Of a stretch of DNA of 22,145 bases, positions 15,409 to 21,932 are shown piece after piece. The DNA comes from a virus. The stretch lies in the IMG/VR virus record IMGVR_UViG_3300005534_000049, positions 1 through 22,145 of that record; one strand, given 5' to 3'. The position numbers were made by a program, and so were the translations under genes. Numbering within the stretch: the first letter of the stretch is position 1; each line of letters begins with the position of its first letter. The notes beneath the pieces were generated by a model. It was not told where the DNA came from. It saw only the letters and a program-made list of their open reading frames with translations, and made no database searches.

Positions 15409-16437
15409 TTAAGGAACCGGGAGAATTTCGGGCGGATTCAAACCGAAGTAAAGAATCACGCCGCACACCTGCAGGGTGGTCGCGCTGGTGCCCGCGGTGG
15501 TGAACACCTGCTCAAGCGTCGGCTGGAAGGTGTCCGAGTTCAGGTAGAACGGAGTACCGAAGGAGACCTTCTCGTCGTAGCACTGGCCCGCCGTCGTGGT
15601 CGCCAGCTGCAGCGTGGTCGGGGTCACCGTGAGCGTGCCGCCGATCGCCGCCACGGTCGCTCCAGCCGCCGCGCCGGCCGCGGTGGAGGCGGGGTAGGTA
15701 ATGCCGTCGACGATCGCAGTCGCGATCGAGGAAAGCGCCGTGGTCTGCACGCCATAGAGAAGCGAGACAGCCTGGAGCATCACGCCGAAGGACGGCGCAA
15801 AGCCGAGCTGAATGTCGGCGAGCGAGCAGTTAACAGCGATCGTGCCGGCCGTGGTGTTGGTCGTTCCCGAGAGCACCTGAGAGCCAGCTCCGGTCCGCGT
15901 GAGAGCCGGGCCGGTCGTGAATGCCGTGGTGGTCGGGGTCATCCAGCACGCCGAAGGCGGGATGAAAACCGACTGGTTGGCGAGCACGTATTGGTTGTTC
16001 GAGCAGACCCAGATGCCGCCGGTGAGTGTGTTGATCCACGGCGAGCTGTACTCGGTCCCGATCGCGCACGTGCCGAGCGGATCCGACTGCTTGAACCATT
16101 GCGGGTTTCCGATCAGCACGGAGGCGCCGGAGATGTGGCCCACGGCTCGAGTGCCGTTCTGGCCTCGGAGCACCTGGAAGGTGGTCGTCGATCCGACCTG
16201 GGCGATCACGCGGATCGCTTCGCGGTCGACAAACAGCATCGTCCCCTGCGTTCCGTTGGTGATGGAAGGCACGTTGATGCCGGTGGCCGAGGCCACGGTG
16301 ATGTACTGCGCCGGAGGCGTCGACGCGGTGGGCTGCGCGATCGCGGCGCTCAGCGTGGTGGTCGTGAGCGTGTTGGACTGGGCGAGAGCCACGATGGGCA
16401 GGCCCAGCAAGAAGAGAATCGAGCGAAGTTTGGTCAT
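15409..16437 (-). CDS. Secreted-type beta-rich protein after the coat gene (342 aa)
   Basis: The start was set at 16437 because a good ribosome site (AAGGA, about 11 bases upstream) lies there and the encoded protein begins with a clear signal peptide (TKLRSILFLLGLPIVALAQ, probable cleavage after A-L-A). An in-frame ATG at 16572 would overlap the coat gene and hide the leader. The mature protein is Thr/Ala/Ser-rich and mostly beta, and contains FVDREAIRVIAQVGSTTTFQVLRG (about residues 68-91), typical of phage surface or decoration proteins. It has about six Cys (GTCAIG, VCSN, SACW, VNCS, GQCYDE, VCGV), which would suit an oxidising compartment. Its place just after the coat gene suggests a decoration or head-tail protein, but the leader points outside the cytoplasm. 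The function is not established. Confidence 0.82.
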   Translation of the reverse strand: MTKLRSILFLLGLPIVALAQSNTLTTTTLSAAIAQPTASTPPAQYITVASATGINVPSITNGTQGTMLFVDREAIRVIAQVGSTTTFQVLRGQNGTRAVGHISGASVLIGNPQWFKQSDPLGTCAIGTEYSSPWINTLTGGIWVCSNNQYVLANQSVFIPPSACWMTPTTTAFTTGPALTRTGAGSQVLSGTTNTTAGTIAVNCSLADIQLGFAPSFGVMLQAVSLLYGVQTTALSSIATAIVDGITYPASTAAGAAAGATVAAIGGTLTVTPTTLQLATTTAGQCYDEKVSFGTPFYLNSDTFQPTLEQVFTTAGTSATTLQVCGVILYFGLNPPEILPVP

Positions 16438-16464
16438 TTTCGTTTGTTTCCTTTTCTCGGAAGT

Positions 16465-16486
16465 GGCCCGGTCCGAGAACCGGGCC
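16465..16486 (-). terminator. Hairpin after the coat gene (possible terminator or mRNA stabiliser)
   Basis: A perfect 8-bp stem, GGCCCGGT with ACCGGGCC, surrounds a 6-base loop (TCTCGG). It starts 13 bases after the coat stop. No T-run follows, so it may not be a strong intrinsic terminator. It could lower read-through, or protect the 3' end of the abundant coat message from degradation. Confidence 0.5.
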
Positions 16487-16499
16487 TCGACCGGGTTTG

Positions 16500-17750
16500 T
16501 TAAGCTCCCGCCACGCGGCACGCGTGCTCGCGATACAGCGGTGAAATTCCCCAGTAGACGTCGAAGCGACACTTCCAGATGTCGGTGTCGGTGTCGAAGT
16601 CACGAATGAAGCGCAGATAAATCCCGGTCTCGGGATCCCGCTCCTGGTACGCCATGTCGGTTCCGCCGGGGACCTTTCCAGGCACCGAAACGACGGTGTA
16701 GGCGGTCTCGTGGAAGCACAGGTACTGCGTCGAGGCGGTCGAGGCAAGCGACTGGAAGTTAATCGAGGCGCCGTTCGCACCGACCTGGTTGACGTTCTGA
16801 TACTGGCCGCTCGGCGTGATCGCCGGCGAGATGGTCAGCGTCAGATTGCCCGCTCCGTCGGCGGTGCCGTCGGCTTCGACCACGAACTGCTGGGCTACCG
16901 GAGTCGACTGGTAGTTGCCGGCGTTCGTCATCGTGACGAGGGTCGCGCCAGATCCGATGGTGAAGACGTCGCCCTGCTTCACGGTGGTGGCCGCGGTGAA
17001 GCCGTTGAGGATCAGCTGCATCGTGCCGTTGTTTCCGCCGGTGCCGGTCTGATTGGCTCCGTTGATCACAGGAGTTCCGGCCTGGGCGCCCGCAGTGAGC
17101 GAGGCCAGGTTTTCCGTCTCGTACCAGTCCATGCCGCCGGTGTCTTTGCCGATGCGGTTCCGCTGGAACATCTTCGAGATGGTCGCCTGCGGATTGAACT
17201 GCCCCTTCAAGGCGTCGACGACTTCAGTCGACGCGTCGGAGTTGATGACCATGCAGCGGCCTTCCTTCGGCGCCAGATTCTGCTTCAGCTTCTTCGCCGC
17301 GAGCAGGTACTGCTTGAAGGCGGTCGTTCCCGTGGGCGTGGTGCCGTAGGTGCCGACCAGGTTCCAGGTCCGCTGCGCCATGTACTGCGCTGCCGCGAAA
17401 TCGAGCTTGTTGGCGAGGCGCTCGGCCGCGGGCTTGATATAGTTCTCGTCCCAGTCCTCGATGGACATGTAGTCTTCCATCGTGTCGGCCTGGAAGTGGA
17501 CGCCCGACTGCTGCGTGACGCTCACGGGCGTGACCAGATTGTCGAGGGGTTCCGGTTGAAACAGCGCGCCGTCGACGCCGACGAAACGCTGCGGTTTTTT
17601 CACTTCGACCGTGCGGCCGACTTTCGCGCCAGGCTGCCCGAATTCCTTGCTGTACCCGTCGTACAGGTTCGGCCAGATCTCGAGCATGTTGGAAAGCCGC
17701 GCCAGACCCCGGTAGAGGATCTTTTGCGTTGAGAGTAAATTGTTGGGCAT
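16500..17750 (-). CDS. Major coat protein, P22 gp5-like (HK97 fold)
   Basis: This protein forms the icosahedral shell. Its 416 residues are close to the 430 of P22 gp5. The N-terminal arm (LSTQKILYRGLARLSNMLEIWPNLYDGY) and KVGRTVEVKKPQRFVGVDGA match the P22-coat pattern. The helix at 104-125 (YIKPAAERLANKLDFAAAQY) is the spine-like helix of the family. The block around 245-270 contains VKQGDVFTIGSG, a recurrent motif in P22-type coats, and the region around 270-320 would correspond to the inserted extra domain of gp5. The C-terminus (ERDPETGIYLRFIRDFDTDTD, then KCRFDVYWGISPLYREHACRV) is the usual conserved end. It lies 42 bases after the scaffold gene. Its ribosome site and start codon lie within a hairpin. 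Confidence 0.93.
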   Translation of the reverse strand: MPNNLLSTQKILYRGLARLSNMLEIWPNLYDGYSKEFGQPGAKVGRTVEVKKPQRFVGVDGALFQPEPLDNLVTPVSVTQQSGVHFQADTMEDYMSIEDWDENYIKPAAERLANKLDFAAAQYMAQRTWNLVGTYGTTPTGTTAFKQYLLAAKKLKQNLAPKEGRCMVINSDASTEVVDALKGQFNPQATISKMFQRNRIGKDTGGMDWYETENLASLTAGAQAGTPVINGANQTGTGGNNGTMQLILNGFTAATTVKQGDVFTIGSGATLVTMTNAGNYQSTPVAQQFVVEADGTADGAGNLTLTISPAITPSGQYQNVNQVGANGASINFQSLASTASTQYLCFHETAYTVVSVPGKVPGGTDMAYQERDPETGIYLRFIRDFDTDTDIWKCRFDVYWGISPLYREHACRVAGA

Positions 17751-17781
17751 CGAGCCCGCTCCTATAGCGAGCCCGCTCGAT
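17749..17781 (-). promoter_or_regulatory. Hairpin enclosing the coat gene ribosome site and start codon
   Basis: The 33 bases are symmetric on the minus strand: ATCGAGC, GG, GCTC, the loop GCTATAG, GAGC, GG, GCTCGAT. This gives a 7-bp outer stem, a GG/GG internal loop, a 4-bp inner stem and a 7-base loop. The AGGAG ribosome site lies at the loop edge and inner stem, and the last two bases of the outer stem are the first two of the coat ATG. Translation of the coat gene could therefore be held back until the fold is opened, for example by ribosomes finishing scaffold 12 bases upstream. Confidence 0.6.
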
Positions 17782-17792
17782 CAGAGAGTCCT

Positions 17793-18806
17793 TTACGCTG
17801 CGTGCTTCGGGTCGAAGGATTTCTTCTTCCAGGCTGTATAGCCGGCAGATTCATCGATCACCGGAGGGTTGCCTCCACCGCGTAAATTCGTCCCCGCTGG
17901 CGGGGCTGAACTTTTTTTCGGTGCAGCAGGCGTCTGTCGAGCTTGCGCGAGCTCTGCTTCGAGCTCAGCGATGCGGGATTCGTACTTAAACTTGTAGAGC
18001 GCGTCGAACCGCAGAATCGGCGTTTTCTGGCCGTCGATCTCCTTCAGCTTGTCCGGCTCTTTCATAAGCCGGTGGAGCATCGCCGGGCCTTCCTCACCTT
18101 GGCATCCCCACAGCAGGAACGCCTGGGTTTCGGGAGAGATTTTCGTCTCCTTGAACTTGGCGACCAGGTCGGGATAATCATCGTGCTCGGCCGCGTACTC
18201 GCTGCTGCGCGTCTCGAAGTCGGTCACGGCGGCCTTATAGCCGCGCTGTGCTTCCTCGCGAGAGCGCGCCTGAGCTTCCTCGGCGGCCTTCTGCGTTTTT
18301 CTGTGTTCGAGCTTGCGAAACTCTTTGCGTCCGATCCAGCCGGCGCGGGCATCCAGCCACTGCTGGTAGTCCGTGAATTGGTCTTGTGTGGGCTCGGGAT
18401 CGCTCGGGTCGGTTCCGTCGAAGGGTTTCGGGGCAGCGCCTTCCGGCGCAGATTCTTTGGGCGACGGGCTTCCGCCTTTGAGTTTTCGCAGACGCTCCTC
18501 TTCCGCATCCGCTTCGCGCTTGGCGGCTTCCCTGCGGGCGACCTGTTGATCGATATCCCGCTGGATCTGCTGCTTGCGCTTCTCAACTTTGTCCTGCTTC
18601 AAAGACGGGTCCGAACCGTCGCCAGGTTGTGCCGCAGCCGGATCGCCGGCGGGCGCGGAAGGGTCAGAGCCCTGCGGATCGTTTACTCCGTGAGCATTGG
18701 GCTGGACATCGGCAGCGGCCGACGCGGGTTTGTCGAATCCGGTTTTGAAATCGGCATACGTCTCAGTCTTTGGTGCTTGCGGTTCAGCGACAGCGGGTTC
18801 AGGCAT
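17793..18806 (-). CDS. Capsid scaffolding protein
   Basis: Scaffolding proteins guide coat assembly into a procapsid and then leave or are degraded. This 337-residue protein (P22 gp8 is 303) is highly charged and has the expected layout. A disordered Pro/Ala/Asp-rich N-terminus (1-68) is followed by a long Lys/Arg/Glu helix (about 70-110), a second disordered linker, then a helical block (about 158-205). A segment (AFLLWGCQGEEGPAMLHRLM, about 229-248) resembles the segment before the final helices in many phage scaffolds. A C-terminal coiled coil (ALYKFKYESRIAELEAELAQ) and a basic tail (YTAWKKKSFDPKH) follow, the latter a plausible coat-binding end. It sits directly before the coat gene, the usual order. 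GGAGG lies about 15 bases upstream of the ATG. Confidence 0.85.
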   Translation of the reverse strand: MPEPAVAEPQAPKTETYADFKTGFDKPASAAADVQPNAHGVNDPQGSDPSAPAGDPAAAQPGDGSDPSLKQDKVEKRKQQIQRDIDQQVARREAAKREADAEEERLRKLKGGSPSPKESAPEGAAPKPFDGTDPSDPEPTQDQFTDYQQWLDARAGWIGRKEFRKLEHRKTQKAAEEAQARSREEAQRGYKAAVTDFETRSSEYAAEHDDYPDLVAKFKETKISPETQAFLLWGCQGEEGPAMLHRLMKEPDKLKEIDGQKTPILRFDALYKFKYESRIAELEAELAQARQTPAAPKKSSAPPAGTNLRGGGNPPVIDESAGYTAWKKKSFDPKHAA

Positions 18807-18856
18807 GGTTTCCCGAAAGGGCCTCCAAGAAAATCACCAGGCCCGGGAAACGAAAA

Positions 18857-18931
18857 GGCCGTCGGGATCACCGGATGCCGTTTCGAAGTAGAGGCAAAAT
18901 CGCCTCCCGGCACCAGGCAATCCGGACGGCC
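18857..18931 (-). ncRNA. Candidate structured leader RNA or terminator-like element
   Basis: On the minus strand a 7-base outer stem pairs GGCCGTC (18925-18931) with GACGGCC (18857-18863). Inside it CCGGAT can pair with ATCCGG, and GAGGC with GCCTC around a GATTTT loop. TTTT follows the outer stem directly (18853-18856), so it could act as an intrinsic terminator or attenuator between the motif and the scaffold start. The 75-base length and 7-base end stem recall a tRNA, but there is no T-arm in the right place. I match it to no known riboswitch or ribozyme. Confidence 0.4.
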
Positions 18932-18969
18932 CTTTCTAGAAAGCCGCTTCCCGGCGTGCTGGCACTCAG

Positions 18970-18983
18970 ATAGTCGCCACTCG
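18970..18983 (-). promoter_or_regulatory. Repeated junction motif, copy B (candidate phage promoter or operator)
   Basis: The minus strand reads CGAGTGGCGACTAT here, identical over 14 bases to copy A at 3332-3345. In both copies AGTG follows after three variable bases. It begins 14 bases beyond the stop of the upstream gene and lies ahead of the scaffold/coat genes. It does not look like a sigma-70 promoter, so a phage RNA polymerase promoter, an alternative-sigma promoter or a protein-binding site are all possible. Confidence 0.45.
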
Positions 18984-18997
18984 CGGGATGATGCTGT

Positions 18998-19366
18998 TTA
19001 GGCTGCGATTCCGATGTCGATCATGCCGACATGCGTGCGGCGTGTTGGATCCCATTCCTGCCGATAGCGAGCTTCGGGGAACGGAGCCAGGGCTGCGTGA
19101 AGGTTGCGATCCATCACCTCGGATTCAAACTCGTCCGATGGTCCGAGGCGGAAGTAAGTCGCGTAGCCATCCAGAAGCGCGCGATCGATCTGCGCCGCGA
19201 GCTTCTCCACGGCCGGCTGGATGTAGAGCCGCTGAAATTCCGCAAAGGTCTCGATCTCGAACTGCACCCCGAACTGGTGGAGTGTTCGGACGGCTGGAGT
19301 CGCGATCGCGGCGCCGGCGATCGCGCCGCCGAGGATCCCGAGAAAGCCGCGCCGGTTCACACGCAT
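18998..19366 (-). CDS. Twin-arginine-leader protein with capsid-like helix (122 aa)
   Basis: Residues 4-25 (NRRGFLGILGG followed by AIAGAAIATP) form a typical twin-arginine (Tat) signal: an RR motif, then a weakly hydrophobic Gly/Ala-rich core. The mature part begins with VRTLHQFGVQFEIETFAEF. Residues 48-65 (YIQPAVEKLAAQIDRALL) resemble residues 104-120 of the coat protein encoded two genes downstream (YIKPAAERLANKLDFAA). The rest (PSDEFESEVMDRNLHAALAPFP) is not recognised. The ATG at 19366 has no clear ribosome site, and a GTG two codons in is an alternative that would still keep the RR motif. It lies between the portal and scaffold genes. It could be a truncated and re-targeted relative of a capsid protein, or an unrelated small phage protein. 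Confidence 0.7.
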   Translation of the reverse strand: MRVNRRGFLGILGGAIAGAAIATPAVRTLHQFGVQFEIETFAEFQRLYIQPAVEKLAAQIDRALLDGYATYFRLGPSDEFESEVMDRNLHAALAPFPEARYRQEWDPTRRTHVGMIDIGIAA

Positions 19367-19377
19367 ATTATGCCCGA

Positions 19378-19629
19378 CTACTCGGCCTTGTTCATGTGCT
19401 CGAGCCGTGAAATCCGCTCGTCGGCGTCCTGGGCGGCCTCGATCAGGTGGAGGATGATCGTCTGGACCCGCTCGAACGCATCGCGCGCGCCGGCGTCGAT
19501 CGCGTCCTGGCCCTGCTTGAGCTCGGCGACCTGGTGCTCGAGCTGGGCGATGCGCTCGACGTCTTTCTTGTCGCGAGCCGGCGCGAAAGCGACCAGCGCG
19601 AGTAGGGCGAGAGGAATCAGGCGTTTCAT
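19378..19629 (-). CDS. Small coiled-coil protein with N-terminal hydrophobic leader (83 aa)
   Basis: The first 18 residues (MKRLIPLALLALVAFAPA) form a basic start plus a hydrophobic core, as in a Sec signal peptide or a membrane anchor. The rest is one long charged helix with heptad-like hydrophobic spacing (VERIAQLEHQVAELKQGQDAI, then VQTIILHLIEAAQDADERISRLEHM). There is no lipobox Cys. The start overlaps the portal stop (ATGA), so translation is probably coupled. The shape, an inner-membrane anchor with a periplasmic coiled coil, resembles a small inner-membrane spanin. However, there is no partner lipoprotein, holin or endolysin nearby, so I do not call it one. It could also be an exported virion-associated or superinfection-related protein. 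The gene is real; the function is unknown. Confidence 0.72.
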   Translation of the reverse strand: MKRLIPLALLALVAFAPARDKKDVERIAQLEHQVAELKQGQDAIDAGARDAFERVQTIILHLIEAAQDADERISRLEHMNKAE

Positions 19630-21698
19630 TGCTGAGGTGCTCCCTGGTCGCCGGCTGCCGGCGCCATCGGCGGCGGCGCCACGGCCGCCTGGTGGTCGAT
19701 GAGGGCGTGTTCGTGATCCATCTGGCCCATGTGCTCGGCCGCGTCCATCAGCTCGGAGAGGAGCATCTTGACCATGTCGCGCTTATGCGCCAGGACGTCG
19801 GAATGCGCCGCAGTCTGCGTTTCGAGCGCGGCCTTCATCAGCGTGCCGTGCTGCTTGATCTGCTCGACCTGGACGCGGCCCTGCGACTCGATCTGCTTCG
19901 TTTTGATGACCAGCATCGCCTGCTGAAGTTGCTGCTGCAGCTGCTGCAGCTGCTGCTGCATCTGGGCCATCTGCGCCTGGACCTGGGGCGGAACGCTCGC
20001 ACCCTTGTCGTCCTCGATCAGGCCTGGCGTCTTCATCGCGATGAACCGCTTCATCCGGTCGGCCGCGATGTCGGCGCCGGCGACGTCCTTGTGCGCGAAA
20101 TACTGATCGCCGAAAACCATCATCAGCTCGGGCGCCGCCTTGACCGTCGCTTCCCAGAAGGCGTCTTCTTCTTCGCGCTCGGTGTCGTAGCTCGGCCCGA
20201 TCTTGACCACCACGGAATACTTCCCGACGCCCAGCTGGTGGTGATAGGTCTTGCCGGTCTCTTCGTCTGTGTGCGGCTGCTCGGTGTTCACGCGCACGAT
20301 CTTCTCGGCCAGATCCTCGCCGAGGATCACGATTTCGCGCTCGGTGTCGTAGTACCACGGGATCCACTCGAGCAGGCAGTGACACATGGAGCGAATCGCC
20401 CGCGACAGGTTGTCGGTGTAGTGGTAGGTGGCGAGGTCGCCTTCACTTCGAAGCTGCGCGATCGCGCGGCCGCTTTGGCCCGCGTACTGCTGCTTTCCGA
20501 GCGACGGATCGTGCAGGCCGATCACGTCGCGCATTTCGTTGGCGGTCTGCGCCTTAGCCTGGGAGATGGCCGCGATCGGCGGCTCGGCCCAGTCGCGGAA
20601 GGGCTTGCCGCCCTGAATGAGCGGATCCGGATTGAATAGGACGTAGTTGCGGTTCGTCGTGTTCATCTGCTTCCACTCTTTTTCGTGGCCCTGGATCATC
20701 GCCGGCGTCGCGAGATACGGGTTTTTGCTGTTCATCGCCAGCGTTTCGGCTTCGTTGGTCGATTCCCAGTTGTAGAGAACGTTCAGGTCGCGCGAGTCGC
20801 GGATCAGCGAGCCGATGTTGCGCTTGCCGTCGACCCACATTTCATCGCCGTAGACCGGGAACAGCGGCACGCGCGTGCCAGGCAGCAGCGTGGGCGGCTC
20901 GAGCTCCTCGACGCCATTGATGATGTGCTTGACGAGCTCTTTGCCCTTTTCCTTGCGCTTGCGCGCCGGTTTGGCGTCCTCGCCTTCGAGATCGGCGCCG
21001 AGCGCGACGTTCGAGCTGCCGGCCTCTTCGATGCAGAAGTACTCCGCGACGAGAACGTGAGCGCCATCGCCGCGCGGATCCATCCACTCGGTTTCGCCGC
21101 TTGCGAAGTTCTGGCCGGTCGCCTCCGCGTTGGGCCACCGCTCCATGAATTCGATCCGGCTCATCGGGACGAGCTTCATCGCCCAGCGCGAATCGCTCCG
21201 GTCGGGCTTCATCGCGTGGTTATCGAAAAACACGGTGTCCGGATCGTAGACCGGTTCGATTTTGAGATCGTGCTCGCCGGTTTCCTCGTCGACCAGCTCG
21301 GCGACGAGCTGGAACACGCCGTAGCTCGATCCGATCGCGTATTTCGCGGCCTCGGTGAAAGCGATCTGCGAGTCGGAGTCGTACTGGATCGCGCGGATCA
21401 GGCCTTCATAGACTTCCGCGGTTTCCTTGGTCCCGTCGCGCCGCGGTGAGACGCGCGCCTGCGGGTTGTTCTGGCGGATGTCGTTTACGACCTGGTTGCG
21501 GAAGGCGCCGAGCCGGTTGATGGTCAGCGCGGCTTTGCCGCCGGCGATGCGCTCGTTTCTGACCTTCTCGTCCCACTGCTTGCCGATCAGGAAGCGTTTG
21601 TCGATCGCCGCTTCGTCGCGGATCTCCTGTTCGGCCGCGCGCGCAGATGCCAGGCGCGCCCGAGCGGTTGCGACGAGCTTGTCGACGTCGTAGGGCAT
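19626..21698 (-). CDS. Portal protein, P22 gp1-like
   Basis: This is the dodecameric ring at the capsid vertex through which DNA is packaged and ejected. At 690 residues it is close to P22 gp1 (725). The N-terminal part has the family pattern: a charged helix (about 1-40), FLIGKQWDEKVR, then LTINRLGAFRNQVVNDIRQNNPQ (about 58-80), followed by the stem and wing region with KIEPVYDPDTVFFDNHA (about 146-162). The YGDEMWVDGKRNIGSLIRDSRDLN segment (about 283-306) and the ANEMRD/GQSGRAIAQLRSEG segment (about 390-420) match the clip and crown-side core of P22-type portals. The C-terminal 120 residues are a long Gln/Met-rich helix, consistent with the barrel extension of P22 gp1. The start is ATG, with a GAGAGGG stretch upstream. 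The stop overlaps the next start (ATGA). Confidence 0.93.
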   Translation of the reverse strand: MPYDVDKLVATARARLASARAAEQEIRDEAAIDKRFLIGKQWDEKVRNERIAGGKAALTINRLGAFRNQVVNDIRQNNPQARVSPRRDGTKETAEVYEGLIRAIQYDSDSQIAFTEAAKYAIGSSYGVFQLVAELVDEETGEHDLKIEPVYDPDTVFFDNHAMKPDRSDSRWAMKLVPMSRIEFMERWPNAEATGQNFASGETEWMDPRGDGAHVLVAEYFCIEEAGSSNVALGADLEGEDAKPARKRKEKGKELVKHIINGVEELEPPTLLPGTRVPLFPVYGDEMWVDGKRNIGSLIRDSRDLNVLYNWESTNEAETLAMNSKNPYLATPAMIQGHEKEWKQMNTTNRNYVLFNPDPLIQGGKPFRDWAEPPIAAISQAKAQTANEMRDVIGLHDPSLGKQQYAGQSGRAIAQLRSEGDLATYHYTDNLSRAIRSMCHCLLEWIPWYYDTEREIVILGEDLAEKIVRVNTEQPHTDEETGKTYHHQLGVGKYSVVVKIGPSYDTEREEEDAFWEATVKAAPELMMVFGDQYFAHKDVAGADIAADRMKRFIAMKTPGLIEDDKGASVPPQVQAQMAQMQQQLQQLQQQLQQAMLVIKTKQIESQGRVQVEQIKQHGTLMKAALETQTAAHSDVLAHKRDMVKMLLSELMDAAEHMGQMDHEHALIDHQAAVAPPPMAPAAGDQGAPQQ
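19921..19971 (-). repeat. Low-complexity CAG/CTG tract inside the portal gene
   Basis: The plus strand shows repeated gctgctgcag/ctgctgcagctg units, which encode a run of Gln with Leu and Met (QMQQQLQQLQQQLQQ, about residues 577-592) in the portal C-terminal helix. Triplet runs like this can change length by replication slippage. The leucines are spaced as in a coiled coil, which argues that the run is structural and fits a barrel extension. Confidence 0.7.
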
Positions 21699-21701
21699 CG
21701 G

Positions 21702-21929
21702 CTAGTAAACCCTCTCGAGCGGCCCGCGGCAGACATAAGCCCACCGGTGTTTGCCGAATCGGAAGTGCCACATGAGGCCGCCGCCGTAGGGATGTTCGAA
21801 GTTGAAGCCCCACCACTTTGGCTCGCGACACAAAGCGAGCTTGAAAATCACCCGAGAGTCCACCGCGGCGTCGTAGTGCCACAGCTGCAGGATGGCGAGA
21901 CTTCGGCCGAGGCAGATCTGCAGGCTCAT
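21702..21929 (-). CDS. Small hypothetical phage protein (75 aa), aromatic-rich
   Basis: The protein is rich in Trp, His, Phe and Tyr (for example REPKWWGFNFEHPYGGG and MWHFRFGKHRWAYVCRGP) and has three Cys. The N-terminal half is helical and moderately hydrophobic (SLQICLGRSLAILQLWHYDAA) but has no clear signal peptide or membrane segment. The second half reads as short beta strands with aromatic and basic residues, so a small ligand- or nucleic-acid-binding domain is possible, though this is only a guess. It ends three bases before the portal ATG and begins three bases after the preceding gene, so it is probably co-transcribed with the portal. I know of no named family for it. Confidence 0.65.
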   Translation of the reverse strand: MSLQICLGRSLAILQLWHYDAAVDSRVIFKLALCREPKWWGFNFEHPYGGGLMWHFRFGKHRWAYVCRGPLERVY

Positions 21930-21932
21930 CGG

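Larger units (their letters stand above)
18807..18997 (-). other. 191-base intergenic region upstream of the scaffold gene
   Basis: This is the longest non-coding stretch in the window. Read on the minus strand it holds, in order, the CGAGTGGCGACTAT motif (18970-18983), a CTAGAAAG box (around 18932-18941), a foldable element of about 75 bases (18857-18931) followed by TTTT, and a GGAGG sequence about 15 bases before the scaffold ATG. I see no open reading frame with codon use like that of its neighbours. It is most simply read as a promoter plus an untranslated leader for the scaffold/coat genes. Confidence 0.6.

Noticed and set aside
16438-16572. A longer start at 16572 for the secreted-type protein
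   Set aside because: It would overlap the coat gene by 73 bases, lacks a ribosome site there, and would bury a clear signal peptide that begins at the 16437 ATG.
18857-18931. The 75-base element as a tRNA
   Set aside because: The 7-bp end stem fits, but there is no T-arm sequence before the 3' stem, no D-arm and no clear anticodon loop of seven bases.
18857-18931. The same element as a hammerhead ribozyme
   Set aside because: CGAAAC is present but the required CTGANGA is missing.
19378-19629. The 83-residue coiled-coil protein as an inner-membrane spanin
   Set aside because: The shape fits, but it is short and no holin, endolysin or outer-membrane partner is nearby.
161-20639. Long plus-strand open frames, such as 161-979, 2138-3145, 3307-4371, 9246-10298, 16710-17732, 17943-19001 and 19629-20639
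   Set aside because: They lie opposite well-supported minus-strand genes, are rich in Arg, Ala and Gly as expected for antisense of GC-rich genes, and match no family.
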